Shown one piece after another: positions 11,701-23,900 of a stretch of 64,000 bases of DNA. The notes under the pieces were generated by a model. That model saw only the letters and a list, made by a program, of their open reading frames with translations. It was not told the DNA's origin and did no database searches. Origin of the DNA: Amblyornis subalaris (taxonomy: Eukaryota > Chordata > Aves > Passeriformes > Ptilonorhynchidae). The translations under genes were made by a program, and so were the position numbers. Positions within the stretch are counted from its first letter, which is position 1; each line of letters starts with the position of its first letter. Location: contig JACAXG010000050.1 in NCBI GenBank assembly GCA_018881555.1, positions 5,997,846 to 6,061,845 on the forward strand, written 5' to 3'.

Positions 11701-14280
11701 TCTTAGAATTCAGTGGAAAAGAACAGTTTGGTGAGCAACCGTAATTCAACAATAGAAGGGTGTTTAGTTTCAGACATGAATAAAAATGATGATGAAAGAA
11801 TCTCGAACACTGAGCTTGGAAAAAGGAAGAATTAAAAGATTAGTGCAGTGTGAATCTCTTCTATCTTGACAAGTCTGGGATTCCTTCACATATTGTTGGG
11901 TACTGCCTGTGAGAGAAAGTATAATGCAAAGCAAAATGCCTTGCGCGATAATGGCTAACAAACATGGGAAAAAAATTAGCATTATAGNCATATCTATAAC
12001 TCATAGAAATAGATGGGATTATTTTATTGATCTGCAAAGGATACAGGATTTAGGCCTGTATCTACAAAGCGGAATGTTTTCAAATGTAGCCTGGGAAGTT
12101 ACAGCTGGGAACACACAAGCTGACTGGCTCTTATCTCCGAAAGTAAGAACTCCGTTTAGAAAAAGCTTTAAAAATGTAAGACTTTAATCTTCATAAATCT
12201 AGTTATTTTTTGAAAAAATTTCTAGAAAAAATATTCTACTGCTTGTACAGAGTTTAGTTTCATATCTCCATAGCTTAGCTTCTTCACATTCTTTCCTTTC
12301 ATTGCTTTACTTTTTCAGAGCTACTACATTTCTTTTACAACTTGCATATTTTTACTATTCAAACAGTGGATAAAAATGATGCTATCGAGTCAAAGACCTT
12401 ATTTGAGCAAGAATATTATTTAACACGCTTATTCCTTCCTTCAGGTTTCTAAAATATATATCACAAAAAGAAGACTGACTTAAAGAATGAAATATCAAAA
12501 TCTGATATATGGATCTGAGAGAAAATTTCAAATAGTACAGTTGAATTCTTAATGTAAGTCTCCATGTTTTAATGACTCGAGATATTTCTTCTTTTTAGAA
12601 GTAATTAATATCATAATAAGGTGAACAAATTCTTCAAGGTTGTTTGCATTTTGACATCAGAAAGGTCATTATTCTACGTAGATATATTGCATTTGTCACT
12701 GTGAAGGCTTAGAAAATATGTCATAATAAAGTACTGTGGGTGCGTGTGGGTAAGTTTGTAGTTTTCTTCCTCAGCTGTCCCTGAAATCCAGATGGATTTG
12801 TGATGGATACTGGTAAGCTGTGTTTGGTGCAATGCTTGGTACAATGCAGGAGTTTTGTTCATAAGAGGGCATGACCAACCCTGTTACAACAGCAGTGGCT
12901 CTTGCCCCTCTCTATGGAACTCACACTTTGCAAGTTTTCCCTTCCCAGGGCAGGTATGGCTCAGCTGCTCTGTTTGTGCAGGAGTTGCTGGAGAGCAGTA
13001 GTTTCTAATCACATTTATGAAGGCAAACCCAGTACCAAATTAATCTTTTCTTGCTCTGCCTGGCTGCAGACTCCTGAGGTTAAGTGACTGCAGCTTACTT
13101 AAGCAAGGAACACACATATCTGAGGCAGGAATGGGACAAGCAGCTGCAGCATAAACCACAAACACACGTGACTGAAGAATCTGAATTTTTTTCTCATTAT
13201 GAAGTGTATGTTCCTACGTTTGATCCTGGGTTTTTTTAAATNTTTTTTTATTATTATTTATCTTTTTGTTTTTTGACTGAATGATGAGAAACATAAAAAA
13301 AATATTCTTGATGCAGTGTGAGTGAGAGCTGAAACCAGGAAAAAGTGCTAACTGTACAATGCATTTTAAGGATTTTAAGAACTAGCTTCAACTTACATCA
13401 GCATTTCAGAAAAACAAAACTATGCATGTTCCTATCTATGATGCCCAAAAATCTCCAGAGCTTTGCAGCCTCTCAAACTCTTTTGCCACTGCTAATACAA
13501 CATAATAATTTTTTTTTTTTTGCTAAAAAAATCTTGTTGACAAGTACACCCTGAAGATGAGCATGATGTGCAGTTGGAACAAATGAAGGCAGATCTTGTT
13601 CTGTGTTTGTGTGTTCTTTAAAACAACGCATGATTAATACTAAGGTCTTGTGGGAGAAATAGATGGAAGCAGGCAATTAAATCAGCTGTTGGAGAGCCCA
13701 TCATAAACCATGAAAACTTGTGGTCAACTGCAAGACAACTACATTGAAAACAAATATCTGTGCTTACCCAACTTCTTCCTTTGGAGTGGGAGTGTCATTC
13801 AAACTTTGCCTCCCAAGGAATAAGGAAGCAGTGAATAAGGAGTCACTACCAGTACCAACAGGATCTCGCAGGAACACTCCTGTCTGTGTAGCACTGAAGC
13901 ATTGATAAAGACAATAGTTATTTNCTCATTTTTTAATCTCCCTTTCTTTGTACTGAACTCCTGTATAGATCTAGGGAAAGCATAAGGTGTCTTAGGTACT
14001 TTGCCCCTCTCCATCTCTTTTTTGTCTAGAATATATCTTTTCCTGGATGTTTTTCTCTTCAGTTTTTCCCATTCAGTGGAGTCTCTGGAGAAAAAACCCT
14101 GAAGTCTTCAGCCTCTTGAAATATGAAAGGCATAATGGAATGATGTAAAAAGTGGTATAATGTTGCCTGTAAACAGTTGTCACAAGTCAGTTGGCTGAAG
14201 TTCTTGACTGGTGTGGTATGGAAGTTTGTTCACAGGATAGAGCAGTTCCCACCTCAGTTGCTGCAGGAAATGAATACCCC
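11701..14280. other. Unique DNA between two LTRs, no retroviral genes
   Basis: This 2.6-kb stretch separates two same-orientation LTRs, but I find no gag, pol or env-like reading frame in it, and the LTRs belong to different subfamilies. It therefore does not look like the inside of a provirus. It contains AT-rich sequence, short homopolymer runs (T near 13,226-13,250 and 13,509-13,521) and chance ORFs. Confidence 0.55.
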
Positions 14281-14893
14281 TGTTGTGGTTTAAAGTCAGC
14301 CAGCAACTAAGCATCACCCAGATGCTTGCTCACTGCCCGCCCCCAACCCTTCCCAGTGTGATGGGGGAGAGATTATGAAGGGTAAAAGTAATACAACTTG
14401 TGGGCTGAGATAAGAACGATTTAATAGCTAAAATAAAATAAAATAAATGACAACGATAAAAATAAAATACTGTAGTGAAAATGAAAATAGCAAAAAGAAA
14501 GAAAAATTAAAACCAAGAAAAACAAGTGATACAAATGAAAAAGAATTGCTCACCACCAACCAAACAATGTTCAGCCTGTTCCTGAGCAGGAGTGCCCAGC
14601 CAGGTTTCTCCCTACTGTACAGGCAGAATATGATGCCATATGTTATGGAATATCCCTTTGGCCAGTTTAGGTCAGCTGCCCTGACTGTGTCCCCTCTGGC
14701 TTCTTGTGCACCCCCAGCCCCCTCACTGGCAGGGCACCATGAGGACCTGAAAAGTCCTTGACTTTGTGTAAGCGCTGCTCAACAACAACTAAAGAATCCG
14801 TGTGTTATCGACATTATTCTCATCTGAAATCCAGAGCACAGCACTGTACCAGCTACTAAGAAAATTTGCTCTACCCCGGCTGAAACCAGGACA
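14281..14893 (-). mobile_element. Avian ERV solo LTR with intact TG...CA ends, sense on the minus strand
   Basis: The plus strand starts TGTTGTGGTTTAAAGTCAGCC at 14281 and ends GAAACCAGGACA at 14893, matching both ends of a widespread neoavian ERV LTR family. Internal landmarks are the GGGGGAGAGATTATGAAGGG block, the GCTGAGATAAGAACGATTTA block, an A-rich stretch at 14,430-14,540, and the GGAATATCCCTTTGGCCAG and ACTTTGTGTAAGCGCTGCTC blocks. The minus-strand polyadenylation hexamer ATTAAA is intact (14420-14425). The TATA region expected near 14,610-14,640 has decayed. The flanks show no clear target-site duplication. No internal retroviral sequence is present on either side, so it is a solo LTR. 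Confidence 0.88.
14420..14425 (-). promoter_or_regulatory. Polyadenylation hexamer ATTAAA of the 14.28-kb LTR
   Basis: On the minus strand the context GCTATTAAATCGTTCTTATC matches the R-region polyadenylation signal of this LTR family. It marks the R/U5 boundary and supports the minus-strand sense. Confidence 0.55.
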
Positions 14894-17800
14894 CTGCCTA
14901 AATTAATCATGGTTCCTGTGAACAAGAACTACAGTTTTTTCTCTAGATTTATGATAATTTGGACTGGCTGTAGGAAGGAATCAATTTCTAGCAGTTCATT
15001 GTTCTACTGAGCCCCGCCAGCCTAAGTTGTGAGTGAAAATAGCCAACTTCCATATGTGACTTCAATTGTTAATGAGAAGGAAAAATCTATCTTTGTTGCC
15101 TTCTTACTTCAAGCTCTGCTGGCTGAGAGTTACAGGAGTCTTGGTTGAACCTCCTTTACATACCTCTCTGTTCAACTCTTCCCTGGTATCTGACCCACCC
15201 TCAAGCCCATTCCCTCTCTGTTGGGACTTGTAACCAGTACTTCAGGATCTTTATGTGCTATGAAGCAGATGCTGTTCTATTTTTCTTNAGTCTCAATTGC
15301 CCCCACTGAAGACACACATAGTCCATTTCTCTGTTAGCTGCTGTAATTGGTCATCTAATGGTCAAAGCCAATACCACTGGGAAAATCCCTCAGGCAGAGC
15401 AACAGTCTGCTTCTGTTAACTCACTGGTTTTACTTTTACTCACCATAATTGCCTCAGCCTGTTGGTCTGTGACAACCTGCTCCAGGAACAACATTGCTAT
15501 GTGGCAACCCTATTATTAGCCCTGAAGATGTCAGAAGCCTTCTCCCTGTGCACAGTAGCAGAAATACACAGAAGTGAACTGAAGGGCAGAAAGAAATTAA
15601 ACTTTCATATTTAGTGGAGTAGGAGAGCTGATTCTCTTCACAGCCCCTATTATAGGCCTTCATCCTTCTCCTTTCTCCTATTTTCAAGAGGAAAAAACCC
15701 AAAACTCCAAATCAAGTTGGTAAACTGGACACAGAGANGTGTAAAATGATCTAGTCATATTTTTCTCCAAAGCAGCAGCTGAAATATTTGTGTTTCATGA
15801 AAATTTTAAGGAATNTGTTTTGTACTGAAGATATGAGCCATTGCTTAGTAATGAATGCAATCAATAATGCATGTATTGACAGAAATNTGAAGGTGGACGT
15901 ACCTGCAGTTAAATTTGGAGTGGATGTTTACAAGCTGGAGAGCTTTCCTTTTAAAAGTTTCCTAAGGTCTTCTTCATAATAAATCAGGGCACGTGGATTT
16001 TTTCAGTTAAAGCCTAAGAACAAAATGTTTTTAGATTATTATCAGTTGGTATTTTTAAAGTTTTTTTTTTAAGTACAGGTAATCACATGTGTGGGAGCCT
16101 CTTAGCCACATGCAGTCTCACAGATTTCACAAATGGCTCAGATACAGCAATATCAAACTTTGCCAAATGACAAAAGGCCTAAGTATGACAGGATAAGGCA
16201 GGANAATATTGATTTTCCTTAGGCATTCTGTTTAAACTCCTACAGTAGACAGTACTTAGAGCATTTGAGGATTTCAGATGTTGTCATTCAAAATTCAGTG
16301 TATTTTGCCTTTATCATGAGAAAGAAAGAATTCTCTTTTTATGGGTCCTTTTCTGTGGGAAGGGATAGAGGGAAGGGATAGAGATNAGACATCTGTATGC
16401 TGTACGTTTTTTGGGTTTTTTCAAAATTATCTTTACAAGGAAATCTTATTATGATCATACTTTCTGTTTAATGACTATACACCCTCTGTCTCATTGGTCA
16501 CCATTATTTCTCTGTTATTTAATATTGACATCTTCTTTCCTGTCCTTTTTTTTTTTCTTTTGCTGGCTCAGTAGACTAGAACTGGGGGAATTTTTTTCTA
16601 GTTACAGAAAACCACAAATCTTGCTCATAAAAAGTGTTTTCATTTGAGGATTGCTTCTATAATCACTTCTCTCAACAGTGACTAGCCTGTAAAATATTTT
16701 ACCAAGGTATTTCCGAGCCCACTTTATTTCTTAGCATTAACAAAGCTTTTGAATTTGCTAATGTTTGTTGATTGTATCACTGNTTCTGAGTTAAATCTAA
16801 TAAGAAGCTTAAAATTTTTAAGATATTTTCCGTAACATTCAACGTATTTTTTAGATAGTTTAGGATATTTTTAAAGGTATATTTAAAGTTTATTTGGAAT
16901 TACATTGAAAGTGGAATCCTAGATTCTTTTTAGGAAAGAGGAAGGAAACCTTGAATAATTTCAGGATCTCAACCGCACCTTGAGATTATTAGTCTCCTGG
17001 ACCTATATACCAAAGTCATGTTCACAGGTGTTAGTTGCCCTGCCAAGGTTTACCTTACAATTGGAAAGGGTTATTGTTTGCTGTGGTTGATGCACTGCCT
17101 GTCTTAAACATGCAACCAGGACTGTTGCCTTTTGACTATTCAAGAAAATATAAAGGCATAGTGAAAATGTATCAGAAGCTGTCTATGAAGAAATGTGCAG
17201 TAATTTCTTTGCTACATGTTGTAGCAGAAGATACTAAAATAAAGCTTTAACTGGAAGAAATCACACAGTCTGTATTCAGACAGAAATCCTGAGCCAAAAT
17301 TTAAGCATCTACACTTGTCGTTTTTCAAAACACTGCCATTTTTGTAATGACTGTTGCCTTTTTAGGCAGTAATTTCAGACACTAATTGCTATTACCTTTT
17401 TTGCTTTTGTGTGAAGTAAAATGTAAATATAAAAAGAAAGGAAAAAAAAGGGAAAAAAAGCACAGATATATGTGCTCAAAGGTCAGAGGAAAGTAGAGTA
17501 CTTGAGAGAANAGGCTTAGAGTCCCATATGCATTGTCATGACAGCATCAAGAAATATGAAAATGTTATTGAGGAACAGGCATGTTTAACCAAATTCTAGG
17601 GTGAACAGTAGTAACTTAAATATCAGAATTCTTTCCCTGTGGTAAATATTATTATTCCAGGAAAGTCAAGAACACTACTATNGTGCTGTAGCCAAAACCT
17701 AAACCCAATTTAATAGACAATTAATTTTTATAATTTTCAATATCATTTACTAGCTATTTCAATTGTACCAGGTATCAAACTTTTGTTTNTTGACTGCTTT

Positions 17801-18445
17801 GCAAAGACCTGGCAGTAAATGTACTGGTTAGTGGTGCCAGTGGTCCCACCGAAAAGATTTCTTATTAAAATAAATAAATAATTGAAGTAAACGAAAATTC
17901 ATATCGAAGTGGCAGAAAGCTAAAATTCCTAGGACTATTCACAGGAGTAAACATTTTATTTGGTAGAAAATTTGGGATCAAGCAGAGAAATATTGGTCTT
18001 GTTTCTGTCTCTCTCAAAATACTATAAAGAATCCCTTTAACTTCCCTGTGGAAATAAAATGTTATAGCCTTAATACTGAGAAGTTTCTTAAAGACATACT
18101 GCNTTAGACACAGAAGAATAAGCTTGTTTCTTTTAAGAAAATGTAGAGGTTTTTCTCTTTAAGAGAAGTGGTTTCTTTCTATAGAAAACATGTTTCAGTT
18201 TAGACTATGCTAACAGTATTTGAACTGGCCTTCAGGCATTTTAGACTTCAGTAGTGCCACAGAGGTTTCTCTAATTTAACAAACATGTTAACCATAATTC
18301 ACCACTGCTTCTGATAATAAATTGGAATTTTCTGTTTACACTGGTTTGAGATTTACCTAAATTAGATGACATGCTGGGNGGAAAGCAGGGAAGAGAGGAT
18401 AAAATACCCAATTCCTCTTCACAATATTGTTTCTTTGTCCTGCAG
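14894..18445. other. Unique DNA, no gene or repeat recognised
   Basis: This is AT-rich sequence with short chance ORFs (for example 16411-16647 and 17035-17250, without recognisable motifs). A 13-bp unit (GGGAAGGGATAGA-like) is duplicated in tandem at about 16,357-16,383. Nothing else is assignable. Confidence 0.5.
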
Positions 18446-18528
18446 AACTTCAGNACCTGTCTGCCTCCTGAGCTTCTGCACGTGTCCCAAACTGAGCCAT
18501 GCTGTAACTGCCTGCACTCAGGAATTAG
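18446..18528 (+). other. Possible internal exon (83 nt), gene not recognised
   Basis: A canonical acceptor (TTGTTTCTTTGTCCTGCAG) ends at 18445 and a moderate donor (GTAGGC) begins at 18529. The phase-0 frame is fully open and encodes a cysteine-rich 27-residue stretch containing LLHVSQTEPCCNCLHSG; a second frame is open too. The exon would leave two bases of a split codon. The N at 18454 falls inside. This is unrecognised and could be a cryptic splice-site pair. Confidence 0.15.
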
Positions 18529-20728
18529 GTAGGCTGGAAGTGCAGTGAGAGCAACGTGGGTGAATATGTATGTTCATATTATTTCTAAACTACTGATTAG
18601 TAGGGGAAGCAAATTATCTTTTGCTACTGTTGCAAGTAGGTGGGGTGAGAAATATTATCTATATAAATATGTCTGAGTATATTTGTATGTGGTTCTTGCA
18701 CAAGACCATGAAGACAGCTCATGCTTGCATGAGCTTCCATGCTTTTATAACTTTCCTTCTGTCATGAACTAGAAGCAAGTATGTGGTCACTCAGCAGAAC
18801 TCAGCTGCTGATGGCTCAGTAGATGCAATGGCTCCATCCCATCTTGTCCCAAGCTACAGACCCCAGCAAATAAAGAGATCACACAGCAAGGCAGTGGCAA
18901 GTGCAACATCATACCAGTGCTTCCTAACTCCTAATAGATACTTTTATATTATTTAAAACTGAGAATACTAGAATATTTTTTTCTGTATGAGATAGTTAGG
19001 GAGGGGAAAGAGAGAAAGACAGAAAGAGAGAGAGAGAGAGAGAGCAAGCAAGAGCAAGCAAGCCAGCTGTAGCAGTTCTGGGAAGGATCTCTAGCAAATT
19101 GTAGATTTAGTGTTTGAGTAGAACGGAATGGGAAGTGGCCATTAGAAAATGTGCTGAAATGCATGGAATAAACAAGTGTACACAGTAAAAGATTATGCAC
19201 TGAAATGCTGCTGACAGAGGAAAGGGNAAAAGGGAAAGGGGATTAGGTGGGAATTACATTGATAAGAACCTGTAGAAGCTAATTGAGATGATACAGGAAT
19301 AATAACTGAGGAGAAGCCAAGACAGAAGCACCACAGTGCCACGGTAGTTTATTAACATATGGGAGAGAATTTGCCTGAGCTATTAACTTCCACTTGTAGT
19401 AAATTCCAAGGGCAGTGAATCCTCAATTAATTTTTCCATAAACCCTTAGAAATGCTTCAGGGCTTGTCCAGATCATTAGGATTGCTTTACAGGCCCATAA
19501 CAAAAAGATTATGAAGAAGACAACTTTCCAAGTAATCCAAGACAAATTCAATGCCAGATCAGGTGACGGCTGAATATTAATTTCTTCTAAGTACCAAAAG
19601 NATTTATTATTTTCCTTCTTTCAGCTCAGAAACACACTTTTTTTCTTTCCTGACCATTCAGTTTTCTGACCAGTAATTTTAGCTATGAGCTCTGAATTGG
19701 AGAGCAATTTTAATGCATGTTCAAGTGGAAGCAAAGGATGTTTTCTCTCTCCATGTAGAATTGCACTTTGCACAGGCTAACAGACAACTGAATATTTAAG
19801 TATCTTATAATACATGTAATAAGTCAAGGAAATGTTCACCATTGACTGTTCCTAGGCTATGTGTGCCCCTGGTTGTCTGCTATGTTACAAAGTGACAGAA
19901 CAATTATTGCTTAGAGCAGCCCTGGGACACCTACTGTGCCACAGCTAATGGCAGAAACACGATTGAGAGTTGTAGGAATACTCTGTGTTATTAGCTTAGG
20001 TTATAGTCTAGATGAAAGTCTTCAGAAGAATTTGAGGTTTGTCTGAGATGACCTCTTAAAAGCAGTGACCTTTGATACATACAGAGACTATTCACAGTTT
20101 TCTAGTACTTTCTACTCTATTTAAGGCAAAAGCATGACTTTCACACAGTTCTAGGATACCCTACAAATGCTCCAGGCTCAATAGTTTCAATACATCTCTT
20201 GTCTATGGGTGATCTTTTTAGTCATAAATAGTCTCCATATCATCTTAGTAGCTGTCTTGAGTGATCTCTTCACATTATGAAAGGATTTTCCCTTCCTCAG
20301 CCTTTAGAAAAGACTTTGTGAACTTTGTGGTTTTTTTGGTGAAGAGAATGGANTTGAACATTGGTGTTAGCACAGTAAGAGCTTGTATGGTACTCCTTTA
20401 ATAGAAGGAAAGAGTTTTCTTTAACTACAGAAAGATTTCCAAGCATTAACTGCTTACAGTATTTATGTAAATCTCTACAGACTGCAACATTCAAGTAGCC
20501 TACACCCAACTCCCGGTTTCAAAGGCTGTTGAAATTTAGGATAATCTGCCTCAGTCCCACACCTCCACTCCTTATTCGCTGGAGCCCCCTCCTATTTCAA
20601 ACAGCAAAGCAGAGAAAAAAATATACATAACTTTTTTTAGCAGATATTGCTCCTAATGCGTGACATTGCTGCTTGCCTTTTTCTTTTTGGTACAATGGAA
20701 TAAAGCTGCATTTTNTTTCTATCTACAG
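18529..20728. other. Unique DNA with a short AG microsatellite
   Basis: No gene is recognised. It contains (AG)10 at 19025-19044 followed by a repeated GCAAGCAAGA motif. The rest is ordinary AT-rich sequence. Confidence 0.5.
19025..19044. repeat. (AG)10 microsatellite
   Basis: Twenty bases of perfect AG dinucleotide, flanked upstream by imperfect AGAAAG and downstream by two copies of AGAGCAAGCA. It is likely length-variable. Confidence 0.9.
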
Positions 20729-20953
20729 CACAAGTAAAGCAACCTCCACAGAGCTGTGGTTCTCCTTCCCGTTGTGCATTGGACAGCAGGGCATACAGGG
20801 CCTCCTACTCTTGCCTCTTCGCCTTCCTTTGGTATTCCTGAGGAAAGATGGTCTGCAGCTCATAGCAAAGTTACAGCTGCAGCCTTACATGGGAAGATCT
20901 TCCCATACCTCAGTCAGAACATGCAACTAAGAGTTAAAGCTTGAGTAGAAAAG
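20729..20953 (+). other. Possible exon (225 nt) with near-full-length open frame
   Basis: The block lies between a pyrimidine-rich acceptor (TTTCTATCTACAG, ending 20728) and a good donor (AAAAG|GTAAGG, GT at 20954). It is visibly richer in G+C than its surroundings. One frame is open for 67 codons from the second base and stops with TAA near 20928-20930. It encodes a leucine-rich segment (core QGLLLLPLRLPLVFLRKDG). I do not recognise the protein. The entry phase matches the exit phase of the possible exon at 18446-18528. It may be a terminal coding exon, a lncRNA exon, or a chance arrangement. Confidence 0.2.
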
Positions 20954-23900
20954 GTAAGGTAATTTGGCGTATGATGGGCAGATGAAATGTCAGAATTTTC
21001 CAAGAAACCAGATTTTCAGTTTTGGGAAGTTATAAGCTGATATAAAATCTTCAGCTCCTCGTAATTTGTAGAATGAAGTTTCCAGTATCATATTCCAGTT
21101 GTATCTTACAGTTTGGTTTCCATATGGTATAATTATCTAAAAATATCTCTTTAAATGAATAGTACTGTCAAAAAATATTGCTGTTGAACATTCAGGAAAA
21201 ACAAACTGAAATTATGGGAAGACAAAGGAATACTAAAAGCAAAGGTAGAGTTTTCCATTCATGTTTACCAAACTCTTCATAACTACGTTCCTTTAACTTC
21301 TCTGTCATTGCAACATTTCATTACCAGCTGAACTTGGGCAAGGCTCAGTCAACCACTGGAGAAAACGCAATAATTTTTAAGCTTTTTAAGCTCACAGAAA
21401 ACAAGTTGAAGTTCTGAATACTAATTTTTGTTATGAAATTTGAGGGTTTTTGGAAACTTGGTAAAATGTCAGAAAAAGCTCCTATTGAGTTTTTTTCCCC
21501 CTGCGTTTTTTGTTGTTCAATCAAAACCAAAAGCACAGTACTTATTGAAGTTTAATAATATTATATTATTTTATGATAAATAATGTCATGTATGACAGTA
21601 AAAAATGCATAATACATGTATCACATTTTAATATATTTGCACTGTTTTTCCTACTAATAAAAATTATATTCACACATTTTTAATTGTAATGCACCTAAAT
21701 GAAATGTAATCTGCCTTTTTCTTCTGCACTGTACTTCTTAAGCAAAGGCACTTTTGAACTTCAAACTGTTTTCTGTAACCTAATGTAAGCATGTAGAGAA
21801 TTAATCAATGAAAACATAATTTTCATTTTATGCATGAAAATAATCTATTTGCTTTTGTGCTCTATATCAATTCAGAGTCCTAGTTTTCTTCTTGATAGCT
21901 AGGAAGAATGGATGTTATCACAATAATTTTTAATGCAATTAAATCCTGGGTTTAGGTCCTGTTATCCTTATTGGTCCTATCCCTTAGGACCAAGCTTTTA
22001 TACAAATTTTTTACAGACTATGTGATTATACAATCTATGGAGAAAGCCACATGAGTTGGGAAGAAAGACATCATTCTTTCTGAAATCCAGTTGCATGCAG
22101 ACTCTGCAACTGCTATAGAAAATAGACGTTTACTCTGTGTAAATGTGGACTTTCCAATCATGGTATTAAAACCAGGCCTTGTCTCCTGGCTCTGCAGATC
22201 ATAGGTTTAGCGGCCTCTTTAGTTTTGAAAGCAGAGATTTTTACCAAAACCTCTCAGTAAGGAAGGTCAACATTTTGAGTGGAAAATGGGATGAAACACT
22301 TTTGTTTTATTGCTGGCAAAATCAGCTTACATAACTCTTATTGGTGTTCCCTATAAAAGGAAGGATACTGAATTGTCAGTGAGTTGTGACTTGTTCTGAG
22401 GCTTTGTAAATAACCGAGATTACAAACTCATGAAAACAGTACTAAGGAAAACAGAAATCCAAATTGTAGCCAAGCACTTAAATGACAGTAAATTTTATGG
22501 GTGGTCCTTTACAAGTTGAAGGATTTTTGGCATATACCAGCATACGTTGTCTTTGCCTGCTTTTGTTTATGTATATTTGTGCATATATAAGCATACAGAC
22601 GTGCATACATCCATCTGTAGTAATCAGCGGGCTGATCCACAAAATGGTATAAATAATACCAGCATTTTGTTAGACACGGACTACTGAAACTTTTATAGCT
22701 CCATTTTGACCGCACAGCTGAGGAATACTGAGAGACTGCATGCAATCCTGAGAAATGTTATTTATTATAACCACAAGACAAGTTCATATATGACATTACA
22801 ATGCACTGTGGGTTGTTAAATAATTCGTGGGCATTTTCAAGAAAAAGATGAATGAGCAGAAAATACTGAATAAATGAAGTTGTACTTTGATTTCAAATCT
22901 CAGTTTACACTTAGGATATACTCTAATAGTCTAAACTTGTCATGCAGCCATGGAAGTGCTAAAAGCTTTCAAAAATAAACATATCCAGATGACAGAAGCC
23001 ACTTTATCCTTAGGGTAATGGATCTCTGTATTAAATACAGTAACATATGTATAATAAACCATATGGAATATGATATTTTCAAAACCATTTACAGAGCACT
23101 GTGTACAGGTGTGCAAGGAAGATATAAATACCTCAGTCGTGATAGATAAACTGTTACAGAATCAGGGCCACGGTTATTGCCTCTGCTGTGTGTCTGTAAG
23201 TGTAAACACACTGGGGAAGGAGGATATTCACATCAGAACTAATTGTAAGCTTGCCAAAAATGTTCTTTGGGAATTCAGATTTAATTGCTTTCTTGAACTC
23301 TTGTGTAAGGAGTTGTTCTCACCTTGTTCCCTGTGTATTGTTGCCGTTAACTATTAATGGAGTCCTGCACCTAGAGTGTGGGGAGAGCGTCAGTTCACCT
23401 GACCTCGGGCACCTTTTGCTCCTACTGCAAGCACCATTCCATTGGATACAGATTCTTGGCTTGTTGCTGGATATGTACTCACTTCTTAACCACACGAAGT
23501 CCTGCTGGAAGAGTTCTGAGAGATTTTAGTTGTTCACTTTTCGCATTGCTATGACCTCATCATCTTTATATTTGAACTGTTCTTCTGTGTAAAGCAGCTG
23601 TGTAAAAATAGCACTGCCTAACTCAGCTGTGCTCCCTGTAGGTATTTGGAGCTGCTGACCAATATAAAGGTATTTTTAGTTTTACTCTTTTTAACCCTGC
23701 AGAATCAACACAGGTAAGACTGTGATTTGAGAGAATGTATCACTTCCATAGATCCACTGAAAATGTTTCAGATGTTTGTCACTTATGTGAAACCAAAAAA
23801 AAAAAAAACCAAAAAAATATAAGCCTTCTTTAGTCAAGAATGGATGATGGAACTAAGAGCAAGTGTGATTAATATACTGTACCAATGCTAAAATTCAACT

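Noticed and set aside
11188..14893. A complete provirus bounded by the two LTRs
   Set aside because: The LTRs belong to different subfamilies in their central parts, and no gag, pol or env-like frame lies between them.
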